DNA of 64,000 nt from Nematostella vectensis (GCF_932526225.1 NC_064048.1:13587665-13651664); one strand, 5' to 3'; shown: positions 1-8,229, counted from the first letter of the stretch. The notes: generated from the letters alone by a model not told the origin. Numbers and translations are program-made.

Positions 1-157
1 ATAGGCTATCAGCGGGAATCGAACCCGGGTCGCTGCGTTAGTAGTCAAGTGCCCGCAACGAAAGACTAACGTGGCATTGCTGAATGGAATTGCAATGAAA
101 ATTACTTTTAATACTATTGGTATTGTAAACTATCCCAAGCAAAGTCACCATCGGACT

Positions 158-222
158 GGAGGTTACATTCGGGAAAAGCTTCAGGGTTACATTCGGGAAT
201 TTGTTTTACGAGTGTAACCTCC
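158..222. repeat. Imperfect inverted repeat (hairpin) in the monomer
   Basis: GGAGGTTACATTCG at 158-171 is the inverse of CGAGTGTAACCTCC at 209-222 with one mismatch in 14 bp, around a 37-bp spacer. A second direct copy of GGTTACATTCGGG lies in the spacer (about 185-197). Its core TTACATTCGG is matched in inverse by CCGAATGTAA at 250-259. Most monomers keep this cluster. The copy next to the retrotransposon (6754-6822) has the perfect form with CGAATGTAACCTCC. The cluster suggests cruciform potential or an old palindromic terminus inside the unit. Confidence 0.75.
176..181. other. HindIII site conserved in nearly every monomer
   Basis: AAGCTT lies between the two GGTTACATTCGGG motifs. It recurs at this phase in most copies; some D-like copies carry AAGTTTC instead (for example near 23153, 25876, 26424, 34069 and 51529). 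Confidence 0.85.
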
Positions 223-406
223 AAAAGGTTACAATTGATTTTTTTTTTTCCGAATGTAAATTCCAAAAAGTAACATTAGGAAAAATAAAACAGTATACTC
301 GGAAAAAAAGGTATATCAATCTATCGAGCGCTATGCTCTATGTTAGAATATACTTAATCAAGTTATCCAAGGAATCTAGTTAGTTCTTGTGTGCATAAAA
401 TATGTA

Positions 407-416
407 CAGGATCCTG
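407..416. other. 10-bp palindrome with BamHI site, conserved in the monomer
   Basis: CAGGATCCTG is a perfect palindrome containing GGATCC. It is present once per monomer with very few exceptions (for example altered near 56133-56138 and 58321-58330). Together with HindIII it would give a ladder of about 546-bp steps in genomic digests. Confidence 0.85.
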
Positions 417-522
417 AACAAAGCATGAGCACATCAAAGATGCTGAGAGTACATAAAAATGTCCCTATACCTTCTTTTTATGTCATGACACACCAAGAAC
501 AGTATAATTAAGTATCGATATT

Positions 523-548
523 TAAAAAAAAAATAAAGAAAAAAAAAT
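523..548 (-). terminator. T-rich tract 3' of the tRNA-like block, Pol III terminator-like
   Basis: On the minus strand the tRNA-like block is followed at once by TAT and two runs of seven or more T separated by CTTTA. Runs of four or more T terminate RNA polymerase III, so the arrangement B box then T-run is what a tRNA or SINE gene would show. The tract is the main source of length variation between monomers; it is interrupted differently around 17495 and 48605 and longest near 57345-57371. It could equally be the A-rich tail of an ancestral SINE or a simple slippage tract. Transcription is not shown. Confidence 0.35.
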
Positions 549-549
549 A

Positions 550-621
550 GGCTGTCAGCGGGAATCGAACCCGGGTCGCTGCGTTAGTAGTCAAGAGCCC
601 GCAACGAAAGACTAACGTGGC
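550..621 (-). other. tRNA-like block of the monomer (representative copy)
   Basis: Read on the minus strand, these 72 nt lay out as a degraded tRNA. The D-stem GUCU/GGGC pairs with two G-U wobbles around an 8-nt loop. A 7-nt anticodon-type loop CUACUAA sits on a stem of which only the outer two pairs survive. A T-arm with loop UUCGAUU is closed by four pairs. The acceptor retains only three of seven pairs. The internal Pol III B box GGTTCGATTCC is a perfect consensus (plus-strand 561-571), but the A box is poor. The same block sits at the same phase in every monomer (for example 4-75 and 2192-2263). It is probably a tRNA or tRNA-SINE relic rather than a working tRNA gene. Confidence 0.6.
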
Positions 622-2400
622 ATTGCTGAAGGGAATTGTAATGAAAATTATTTTTAATACTATTGGTATCGTAAACTATCCCAAGCAAAGTCACCATCGG
701 ACTGGAGGTTACATTCGGGAAAAGCTTCAGGGTTACATTCGGGAATTTGTTTTACGAGTGTAACCTCAAAAAGGTTACAATCGATAATTTGTTTTCCGAA
801 TGTAAATTCCAAAAAGTAACATTAGGAAAAATAAAACAGTATACTCGGAAAAAAAGGTATATCAATCTATCGAGCGCTATGCTCTATGTTAGTATCTACT
901 TAATCAAAGTATCCAAGGAATCTAGTTAGTTCTTGTGTGCATAAAATATGTACAGGATCCTGAACAAAGAATGAGCACATCAAAGATGCTGAGAGTACAT
1001 AAAAATGTCCCTATACCTTCTTTTTATGTCATGACACACCAAGAACAGTATAATTAAGTATCGATATTTAAAAAAAAAAAAAATAAAGAAAAACAAAATA
1101 GGCTATCAGCGGGAATCGAACCCGGGTCGCTGCGTTAGTAGTCAAGAGCCCGCAACGAAAGACTAACGTGGCATTGCTGAAGGGAATTGTAATAAAAATT
1201 ATTTTTAATACTATTGGTTTTGTAAACTATCCCAAGCAAAGTCACCATCGGACTGGAGGTTACATTCGGGAAAAGCTTCAGGGTTACATTCGGGAATATG
1301 TTTTACGAGTGTAACCTCCAAAAGGTTACAATCGATATTTTTTTTTTCCGAATGTAAATTCCAAAAAGTAACATTAGGAAAAATTAAACAGTATACTCGG
1401 AAAAAAGCTATAATAATCTATCGAGCGCTATGCTCTAAGTTAGAATCTACTTAATCAAGTTATCCAAGGAATCTAGTTAGTTCTTGTGTGCATAAAATAT
1501 GTACAGGATCCTGAACAAAGCATGAGCACATCAAAGATGCTGAGAGTACATAAAAATGTCCATATACCTTCTTTTTATGTCATGACACACCAAGAACAGT
1601 ATAATTAAGTATCGATATTTAAAAAAACAAAATAAAGAAAAAAAAAAGGCTATCAGCGGGAATCGAACCCGGGTCGCTGCGTTAGTAGTCAAGTGCCCGC
1701 AACGAAAGACTAACGTGGCATTGCTGAAGGGAATTGTAATGAAAATTACTTTTAATACTATTGGTATCGTAAACTATCCCAAGCAAAGTCACCATCGGAC
1801 TGGAGGTTACATTCGGGAAAAGCTTCAGGGTTACATTCGGGAATTTGTTTTACGAGTGTAACCTCCAAAAGGTTACAATCGATAATTTGTTTTCCGAATG
1901 TAAATTCCAAAAAGTAACATTAGGAAAAATCAAACAGTATTCTCGGAAAAAAAGGTATATCAATCTATCGAGCGCTATGCTCTATGTTAGAATCTACTTA
2001 ATCAAGTTATCCAAGGAATCTAGTTAGTTCTTGTGTGCATAAAATATGTACAGGATCCTGAACAAAGCATGAGCACATCAAAGATGCTGAGAGTACATAA
2101 AAATGTCCCTATACCTTCTTTTTATGTCATGACACACCAAGAACAGTATAATTAAGTATCGATATTTAAAAAAAAATAAAGAAAAAAAATAGGCTATCAG
2201 GGGGAATCGAACCCAGGTCGCTGCATTAGTAGTCAAGTGCCCGCAACGAAAGACTAACGTGGCATTGCTGAAGGGAATTGTAATGAAAATTACTTTTAAT
2301 ACTATTGGTATCGTAAACTATCCCAAGCAAAGTCACCATCGGACTGGAGGTTACATTCGGGAAAAGCTTCAGGGTTACATTCGGGAATTTGTTTTACGAG

Positions 2401-2633
2401 TGTTTAAGAGTGTGTGACGCTGGCCGCTAGGGCCTAGGTCTTATGTAAGACCGCTGACCGGCTCAGAAGAGAGCAACCGGCCATCTTGTTTTGAACATTA
2501 TTCATGTAAGTCCTACGCGTTCATTTGTTATATCCTAGTTACCGTTATTTGTAATCCTCAGTTTAATTATAATCCTTGATTTATTGTATTGCCATAGGAC
2601 TTCCTCATCTTTGTCAATAAAACCAATTGAACA
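2401..2633 (+). repeat. Putative 5' LTR (about 233 bp)
   Basis: The first element bases are TGTTTAAGAG and a matching end AATTGAACA closes at 2633, giving TGTT...AACA inverted termini as expected of LTRs. AATAAA lies 12 bp before the end. A near-palindrome GGTCTTATGTAAGACC (2437-2452) lies in the first quarter. The five satellite bases before it (ACGAG, 2396-2400) would be the left target duplication. With no 3' LTR to compare, the right boundary is inferred only. No clear tRNA-complementary primer site beginning TGG follows at 2634. Confidence 0.6.
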
Positions 2634-2662
2634 TCGAGGAGTATTTTCTTCATGAGGAAGTC
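2598..2662. repeat. 11-bp inverted repeat across the LTR/leader boundary
   Basis: GACTTCCTCAT (2598-2608) and ATGAGGAAGTC (2652-2662) are exact inverse copies flanking the proposed LTR end, with 43 bp between. In RNA this would form an 11-bp stem just upstream of the gag-pol start codon. It could be a leader structure affecting translation or dimerisation, or could relate to priming because no ordinary tRNA primer site is visible. Function is inference. Confidence 0.5.
2616..2621 (+). promoter_or_regulatory. Polyadenylation signal AATAAA in the LTR
   Basis: AATAAA lies 12 bp before the proposed CA end of the LTR, the normal placement for the R/U5 poly(A) signal. In the intact element the 3' LTR copy would be the functional one. 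Confidence 0.5.
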
Positions 2663-2675
2663 ATTATCATGGTGA
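2652..2675 (+). other. Short upstream ORF overlapping the gag-pol start
   Basis: ATG at 2652 opens a seven-codon frame ending TGA at 2673-2675, overlapping the gag-pol ATG at 2669. Its start context is weak (T at -3, A at +4). That of the gag-pol ATG is strong (A at -3, G at +4). It might modestly tune translation or be incidental. Confidence 0.3.
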
Positions 2676-5600
2676 TCGTCGAATGTTCGGTACCCAACTG
2701 TGACTTCAAAACACAGGATGTCTCTGATGCAATCGCCGTAGCGTTACTAAATAACCACGGCCTCGCACATCAAGCACTACCTCCCGCTCCTACTGCCCCA
2801 CCGCCGGCCCGAGGCCCGAAACTCGACCGACCCAAAGTGGACATAGGGATCTCTATCGAGGAATGGAACATATTCATGCGCCGATGGGGGGTTTTCCGTT
2901 CTGGATCTGGCATCACTGACGCCCAGGCGCCTTTCCAACTGTTCCAGTGTGCCGGCCCTGACCTCGGGGACAGCCTACTGAAAGCCAACCCAGGAGCCAC
3001 CTCGTTGCCCTTGCAAGATTTGACCGCAGCCATGCGCTCGCTAGCTGTCATTCCTATCGCTACATGTGTCCTCCGTACCGAGCTGCTCCAGTTAAAACAG
3101 GAACGGGACGAAACCTTTCGTGCATTCGCAGCCAGGGTGCGGGGAAAAGCGGAAACGTGCGCATACACAGCAGCATGTGCGTGTGGCCAACCCGTTGACT
3201 ACACCGACCACATCATACGCGACGTCCTTTTAAATGGCATTTACGACTCAGACATAAGGCGTGAGACTCTGGGCATTACAGATATCTTGACCAACCCAAT
3301 TAATGACGTCATTGCCTCGGTGGAGAGTAAAGAGATGGCTCGCAACGCCCTACCGTCTTCAACCCTGTCCGCGATGTCGTCCTTCCAGCGTAACAAAAAC
3401 ACGCCACCCTCAGACCAGTCACCAAGCGCAGCAGAGAAATCACGACAGGCCTCCTGTCCTGATTGTAAAGTGTCATTTCACGTCTTCTCAGAAGGATCTC
3501 GGGGCTGGAATTCCAAACCTCATCAGGTATGCATCGATTGCTACAGAGCCCGTAGGCGCAAAAGGCGACAACCAGCCAAAAGTCAACAGTCCGCCATCGA
3601 GTCAGGCCCGATCTCCCAGATCGCATCTCTACAATCCGGAGCCGTACCTCGCTCTCGTGGTAGACCACAGAACGAGCCCGCCAAACTGGATCACCATATC
3701 TTCACCAAGGGGGAGTGGCGACGAGCTCAACTCCGTGATCATCCGCGGACAAACATCACTATATCGCTCGATACTCCATCAGCTTCGGGAGCCACTTCCC
3801 GTCCTCGCGATCACCTCGTAGCTCAGATATCAGCCGTGGCCGACACTGGTGCCCAGTCCGACCTTTGGTCTCTAGAGGAGTTCCTTGCATGCGGCTTCTC
3901 GCGCGATGAACTGCAACCGGTCAACCTCAGCTTGTCGGCCGCCAACCGGTCTCCAATAGCCAACGACGGTGCTTTCTTCGCTAAACTCTCCACAGCTCCT
4001 CCCAACGGTGAGGCCACGTGCTGCCGTTCCATGGTGTACGTGAGCAGCTCAGTCCGAGCTATGTACCTCTCCTATGAGTCCCTCCTCAACCTCGGTCTCC
4101 TATCTACGGACTTCCCGACGAACCCGGTTGGAATACACGACGGCCGCCGACCTACCCCCCATGGCCGCAGCATACCAGAGCCGCACTCATCCATCAACGC
4201 CACCCGTTCCATCAACGGCGGCTGCACAGCACCAAACACCCCTTCTGATCCGACCTGTCATTGTCCCCAGCGCACGGTGCCACCACAACGTCCGTCGGAA
4301 CTGCCATTCCCCTGCACCCCGGAGAACAATGGCCGCATGAAAGACTGGCTCCTCGAGAGGTATGCCTCCTCGACGTTCAACACCTGCCCCCATCGTGCGC
4401 TCCCGTGCATGGACGGACCACCCATTGAGATACATGTAGACCCAGCAGCCACAGCCAGAGCGTGCCACACCCCGGCCACCATCCCTCTTCACTGGCAGCA
4501 AAAGGTATACGACGACCTTCTCCGGGACGAGGCCCTTGGTGTCATCGAACGAGTGCCTTACGGGGAACCTGTCACATGGTGCCACCGCATGGTTGTGACC
4601 CGGAAGCAAGACGGCTCACCGCGCCGGACTGTGGATCTCTCGCCACTAAACAAATTCTGCCAGCGCGAGACCTTTGCCATGGAGTCTCCCTTCCACCTCG
4701 CCCGCCGAATTCCGAAGGACACCTGGAAGACCGTCACCGACGCTTGGAACGGCTATCACAGCGTTCCCTTACGCGAGGCAGATCGACACCTGACCACTTT
4801 CATTACGCCCTTCGGGCGCTGGCGCTACACCAGGGCACCACAAGGATTCCTCTCGTCAGGGGATGGCTACAACCGTCGTTTCGATGCTATCCTATCAGCC
4901 TTTGAGCGCAAAGAGCGGTGTGTGGACGACACAATCCACTATGATACTGACCTAGAACAACACTGGTGGCGATCCATCGACTTCCTTACATGCGTAGGCC
5001 AGTCCGGTATAGTACTGAACCCCGACAAATTTCAGTTCGCCGAAAAGTGTGTGGACTTCGCCGGCTTTAGGGTGTCCGACTCAACCATAGAGCCACTCCC
5101 TAAGTACCTGGATGCCATCCGTGATTTCCCCACTCCTGAATCGACGACAGACATCAGAAGCTGGTTCGGTCTGGTCAACCAGGTGGCCAACTACGCCCAA
5201 TTGCGCGAGACCATGGCGCCGTTTAAGCCATTCCTAAGCCCACGGTGCAAATTCACCTGGTCACCCGACCTGGAGTCTGCCTTCCAAGAGTCCAAAGAAG
5301 CCATAGTTCAGGCAATCCGCGAGGGCGTGGAAATCTACGACATGCAGAGGCGCACCTGCCTTCGCCCCGACTGGTCCCGAAGAGGTATTGGTTATTTCCT
5401 CCTCCAGCAACACTGTAGCTGCCCCTCTGGTATACCTGACTGCTGCCCAGGAGGATGGCGGATCACTCTGGCTGGCTCACGCTTCCTCTCCCCAGCCGAA
5501 CAACGTTACGCAGCCATCGAGGGAGAGGCCCTGGCCGTTGCCTGGGGTCTCGAGCAAACCCGGTACTTCACACAGGGTTGCGACAACCTTGTGGTAGTCA

Positions 5601-6742
5601 CCGACCACAAGCCTCTAGTCAAAATCTTCGGCGATCGCACCCTCGATGAGATCACCAACTCCCGTCTGTTCAGGTTAAAGCAGCGTACCCTCCCGTGGCG
5701 CTTCACTATCACCCATCGACCGGGAAAAAGTAACCAGGCGGCTGACGCCACATCAAGACACCCATCCCCATCAGGCTCAACTAACAGTCTCGCAACTTCA
5801 ACTCCTAGTGTACCGGACATGGTTGAGTCGGCCCTCATGGCCTCCATCAGGAACGACGTACATGATCTTGGGGCCATCTCGTGGCCGATCCTCGCACAAG
5901 AGACTGCTACGGACCCATGCCTAGGTCACCTCCTACGCCTCATTGAACAAGATGTTGTTGTTGACCCTAACGACCCGGCGCTTTCAAGTCTCGGGCATCT
6001 CTGTGAGTCGATATATGCACAGGATGGCGTTCTACTACTCAACGACCGTGTGGTTGTGCCCGTGTCCCTCCGCAAACGGGTCCTCCAGCACTTACACGCT
6101 GCACATCAAGGAGCCTCTACTATGGAGCAGCAAGCGCGTGCCATTGTCTTCTGGCCGGGGATGTCACGGGACATTCAGGGCACCAGAGACGGATGCACAG
6201 ATTGCAACCGCAACGCCCCGTCACAAGCGGCCACACCGCCCCTCCCGACCTCTCCGCCATCTACCCCGTTCGAGGCTGTCTACGCTGACTTCTTCGACTT
6301 TGGTGGCCGCCACTACCTAGTTGTCGGAGACCGGCTCTCTGGATGGGTGGAGGTCCTCAGCTCCACCGCAGGTACTGACCTAGGTACTGGCCTGGTCCGT
6401 CACCTCCGAGCATTCTTCGCCACCTTTGGCGTGCCAACAGAGATATCAAGCGATGGCGGACCAGAGTTCACAGCAGGCGGCACCGAGACCTTTCTCCGAC
6501 TTTGGGGGATCAAACACCGCCTGTCTTCTGTCGGCTTCCCACAATCCAACGGGAGAGCAGAAGTGGCAGTCAAAACAGCTAAACGTCTCCTGATGTCCAA
6601 TACTGGTCCTAACGGCAGCCTTGATAACGATCGCTTCCTGCGTGCCATGTTACAGCTACGAAACACACCGGACCGGGACTGCGACCTTTCACCAGCCCAA
6701 ATCATATTCGGTCGACCCCTTCGAGACTCCTTCTTGGGATAG
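2669..6742 (+). CDS. Gag-Pol polyprotein of a Ty3/gypsy retrotransposon (C-terminally truncated)
   Basis: One frame of 1357 codons encodes all enzymes for reverse transcription and integration. Visible in order, with residues counted from ATG 2669, are the following. A C2H2-like finger: C6, C11, H30, H34. A Gag/capsid-type region: about 50-240. A CxxC...CxxC ribbon: C263/C266, C288/C291, followed by an Arg/Lys run. A retropepsin DTGA: D392. RT: VDLSPLN near 655 and the catalytic CVDD at 751-754. RNase H acidic residues: D901, E951 or E953, D979, D1026. An integrase zinc finger: H1141, H1146, C1176, C1179. An integrase core: D1207, D1262, E1298. The frame is also open upstream to a TTG at 2627, but ATG 2669 has a strong Kozak context. 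Gag and Pol are fused with no frameshift. After the GRPLRD motif typical of the integrase end, the frame runs into satellite at 6741, which completes the TAG. The integrase C-terminus is lost. RT has Cys where Tyr or Phe is usual before VDD. Confidence 0.93.
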   Translation: MVIVECSVPNCDFKTQDVSDAIAVALLNNHGLAHQALPPAPTAPPPARGPKLDRPKVDIGISIEEWNIFMRRWGVFRSGSGITDAQAPFQLFQCAGPDLGDSLLKANPGATSLPLQDLTAAMRSLAVIPIATCVLRTELLQLKQERDETFRAFAARVRGKAETCAYTAACACGQPVDYTDHIIRDVLLNGIYDSDIRRETLGITDILTNPINDVIASVESKEMARNALPSSTLSAMSSFQRNKNTPPSDQSPSAAEKSRQASCPDCKVSFHVFSEGSRGWNSKPHQVCIDCYRARRRKRRQPAKSQQSAIESGPISQIASLQSGAVPRSRGRPQNEPAKLDHHIFTKGEWRRAQLRDHPRTNITISLDTPSASGATSRPRDHLVAQISAVADTGAQSDLWSLEEFLACGFSRDELQPVNLSLSAANRSPIANDGAFFAKLSTAPPNGEATCCRSMVYVSSSVRAMYLSYESLLNLGLLSTDFPTNPVGIHDGRRPTPHGRSIPEPHSSINATRSINGGCTAPNTPSDPTCHCPQRTVPPQRPSELPFPCTPENNGRMKDWLLERYASSTFNTCPHRALPCMDGPPIEIHVDPAATARACHTPATIPLHWQQKVYDDLLRDEALGVIERVPYGEPVTWCHRMVVTRKQDGSPRRTVDLSPLNKFCQRETFAMESPFHLARRIPKDTWKTVTDAWNGYHSVPLREADRHLTTFITPFGRWRYTRAPQGFLSSGDGYNRRFDAILSAFERKERCVDDTIHYDTDLEQHWWRSIDFLTCVGQSGIVLNPDKFQFAEKCVDFAGFRVSDSTIEPLPKYLDAIRDFPTPESTTDIRSWFGLVNQVANYAQLRETMAPFKPFLSPRCKFTWSPDLESAFQESKEAIVQAIREGVEIYDMQRRTCLRPDWSRRGIGYFLLQQHCSCPSGIPDCCPGGWRITLAGSRFLSPAEQRYAAIEGEALAVAWGLEQTRYFTQGCDNLVVVTDHKPLVKIFGDRTLDEITNSRLFRLKQRTLPWRFTITHRPGKSNQAADATSRHPSPSGSTNSLATSTPSVPDMVESALMASIRNDVHDLGAISWPILAQETATDPCLGHLLRLIEQDVVVDPNDPALSSLGHLCESIYAQDGVLLLNDRVVVPVSLRKRVLQHLHAAHQGASTMEQQARAIVFWPGMSRDIQGTRDGCTDCNRNAPSQAATPPLPTSPPSTPFEAVYADFFDFGGRHYLVVGDRLSGWVEVLSSTAGTDLGTGLVRHLRAFFATFGVPTEISSDGGPEFTAGGTETFLRLWGIKHRLSSVGFPQSNGRAEVAVKTAKRLLMSNTGPNGSLDNDRFLRAMLQLRNTPDRDCDLSPAQIIFGRPLRDSFLG

Positions 6743-6750
6743 TCACCATC
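6733..6750. other. Right junction: element truncated into satellite
   Basis: Element sequence ends at about 6740 and satellite resumes with AGTCACCATCGG at 6741. CTTGGGATAG (6733-6742) straddling the break is the exact inverse of CTATCCCAAG. In an ordinary monomer that motif lies just upstream of the same AGTCACC. The junction may therefore involve a short inverted satellite fragment or inverted microhomology rather than plain element sequence. It could also be chance over ten bases. Confidence 0.6.
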
Positions 6751-8229
6751 GGACTGGAGGTTACATTCGGGAAAAGCTTCAGGGTTACATTCGGGAATTT
6801 GTTTTACGAATGTAACCTCCAAAAGGTTACAATCGATATTTTTTTTCCGAATGTAAATTCCAAAAAGTAACATAAGGAAAAATAAAACAGTATACTCGGA
6901 AAAAAAGGTATATCAATCTATCGAGCGCTATGCTCTAAGTTAGAATCTACTTAATCAAGTTATCCAAGGAATCTAGTTAGTTCTTGTGTGCATAAAATAT
7001 GTACAGGATCCTGAACAAAGCATGAGCACATCAAAGATGCTGAGAGTACATAACAATGTCCCTATACCTTCTTTTTATGTCATGACACACCAAGAACAGT
7101 ATAATTAAGTATCGATATTTAAAAAAAAAAAATAAAGAAAAAAAAATAGGCTATCAGCGGGAATCGAACCCGGGTAGCTGCGTTAGTAGTCAAGTGCCCG
7201 CAACGAAAGACTAACGTGGCATTGCTGAAGGGAATTGTAATGAAAATTACTTTTAATACTATTGGTATCGTAAACTATCTCAAGCAAAGTCACCATCGGA
7301 CAGGAGGTTACATTCGGGAAAAGCTTCAGGGTTACATTCGGGAATTTGTTTTACGAGTGTAACCTCCAAAAGGTTACAATCGATATTTTTTTTTTCCGAA
7401 TGTAAATTGCAAAAAGTAACATTAGGAAAAATAAAACAGTATACTCGGAAAAAAAGGTATATCAATCTATCGAGCGCTATGCTCTAAGTTAGAATCTACT
7501 TAATCAAGTTATCCAAGGAATCTAGTTAGTTCTTGTGTGCATAAAATATGTACAGGATCCTGAACAAAGCATGAGCACATCAAAGATGCTGAGAGTACAT
7601 AAAAATGTCCCTATACCTTCTTTTTATGTCATGACACACCAAGAACAGTATAATTAAGTATCGATATTTAAAAAAAAAAAATAGGCTGTCAGCGGGAATC
7701 GAACCCGGGTCGCTGCGTTAGTAGTCAAGTGCCCGCAACGAAAGATTAACGTGGCATTGCTAAAGGGAATTGTAATGAAAATTACTTTTAATACTATTGG
7801 TATCGTAAACTATCCCAAGCAAAGTCACCATCGGACAGGAGGTTACATTCGGAAAAAGCTTCAGGGTTACATTCGAAAATTTGTTTTACGAGTGTAACCT
7901 CCAAAAGGTTACAATCGATATTTTTTTTTTCCGAATGTAAATTCCAAAAAGTAACATTAGGAAAAATAAAAGAGTATACTCGGAAAAAAAGGTATATCAA
8001 TCTATCGAGCACTATGCTCTATGTTAGAATCTACTTAATCAAGTTATCCAAGGAATCTAGTTAGTTCTTGTGTGCATAAAATATGTATAGGATCCTGAAC
8101 AAAGCATGAGCACATCAAAGATGCTGAGAGTACATAAAAATGTCCCTATACCTTCTTTTAATGTCATGACACAACAAGAACAGTATAATTAAGTATCGAT
8201 ATTTAAAAAAAAAAATAAAGAAAAAAAAA
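6741..8229. repeat. Satellite, partial monomer then A-type monomers
   Basis: The satellite restarts mid-monomer at AGTCACCATCGG and continues with copies beginning near 7147 and 7682. These are the GTGCCC/ACTTTTAAT type with GGACAGGAGG. The 7682 copy follows a spacing of only about 535 bp because its A-rich tract lacks the usual second half. No gene is seen. Confidence 0.95.

Larger units (their letters stand above)
1..2400. repeat. Satellite array, left segment (about 4.7 monomers of ~546 bp)
   Basis: Five head-to-tail copies of the same unit can be aligned by eye. The tRNA-like block (TCAGCGGGAATCG) recurs at about 9, 555, 1106, 1653 and 2197, giving spacings of 546, 551, 547 and 544 bp. 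Length changes fall mainly in the A-rich tract. The copies belong to different subfamilies. The second (from ~547) has AGAGCCC, CCTCAAAAAGG and TCAAAGTATCC; the third (from ~1098) has AATATGTTTTACGAG and ATAATAATC; the fourth and fifth are the GTGCCC type. The fifth copy is cut at 2400 by the retrotransposon. No gene is supported here. Confidence 0.97.
2401..6740 (+). mobile_element. Ty3/gypsy-type LTR retrotransposon, 3'-truncated, inside the satellite
   Basis: The sequence leaves the satellite at 2401-2404 and rejoins it at 6741. Between these points it is GC-rich, unlike the flanks. It has a 5' LTR-like start and one gag-pol frame in the order Gag, protease, RT, RNase H, integrase. Integrase after RNase H is the Ty3/gypsy (Metaviridae) order. 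The end of integrase, any polypurine tract and the 3' LTR are absent, so this copy cannot be autonomous as it stands. Absence of frameshifts or stops over 1357 codons indicates a recent insertion. The 70 bp at 2331-2400 reappear at 6741-6810, so the right edge is not the original target site. Confidence 0.93.

Noticed and set aside
158-222. CENP-B box in the monomer.
   Set aside because: TTCG occurs, but the required spacing to A and CGGG is not met on either strand.
201-383. Recurring 60-codon plus-strand open frame, one per monomer in dozens of copies, as a small gene family.
   Set aside because: It starts at TTG, not ATG. It is absent or broken in many copies by A-tract or point changes. 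It covers the hairpin and T-run, and is explained by repetition of one chance frame.
550-621. A functional tRNA gene.
   Set aside because: The acceptor and anticodon stems have several mismatches and the A box is poor. Only the T-arm, B box and D-arm pairing are kept.
2192-2400. Ty3-style targeting of the retrotransposon to a Pol III start site.
   Set aside because: The insertion at 2400 is about 137 bp upstream of the 5' end of the tRNA-like block, whereas Ty3 inserts within a few bases of the start. One insertion cannot show preference.
2770-5877. Several antisense and alternate-frame open frames inside gag-pol.
   Set aside because: They overlap a long frame with clear protease, RT, RNase H and integrase motifs. 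GC-rich coding sequence often leaves such shadow frames open.
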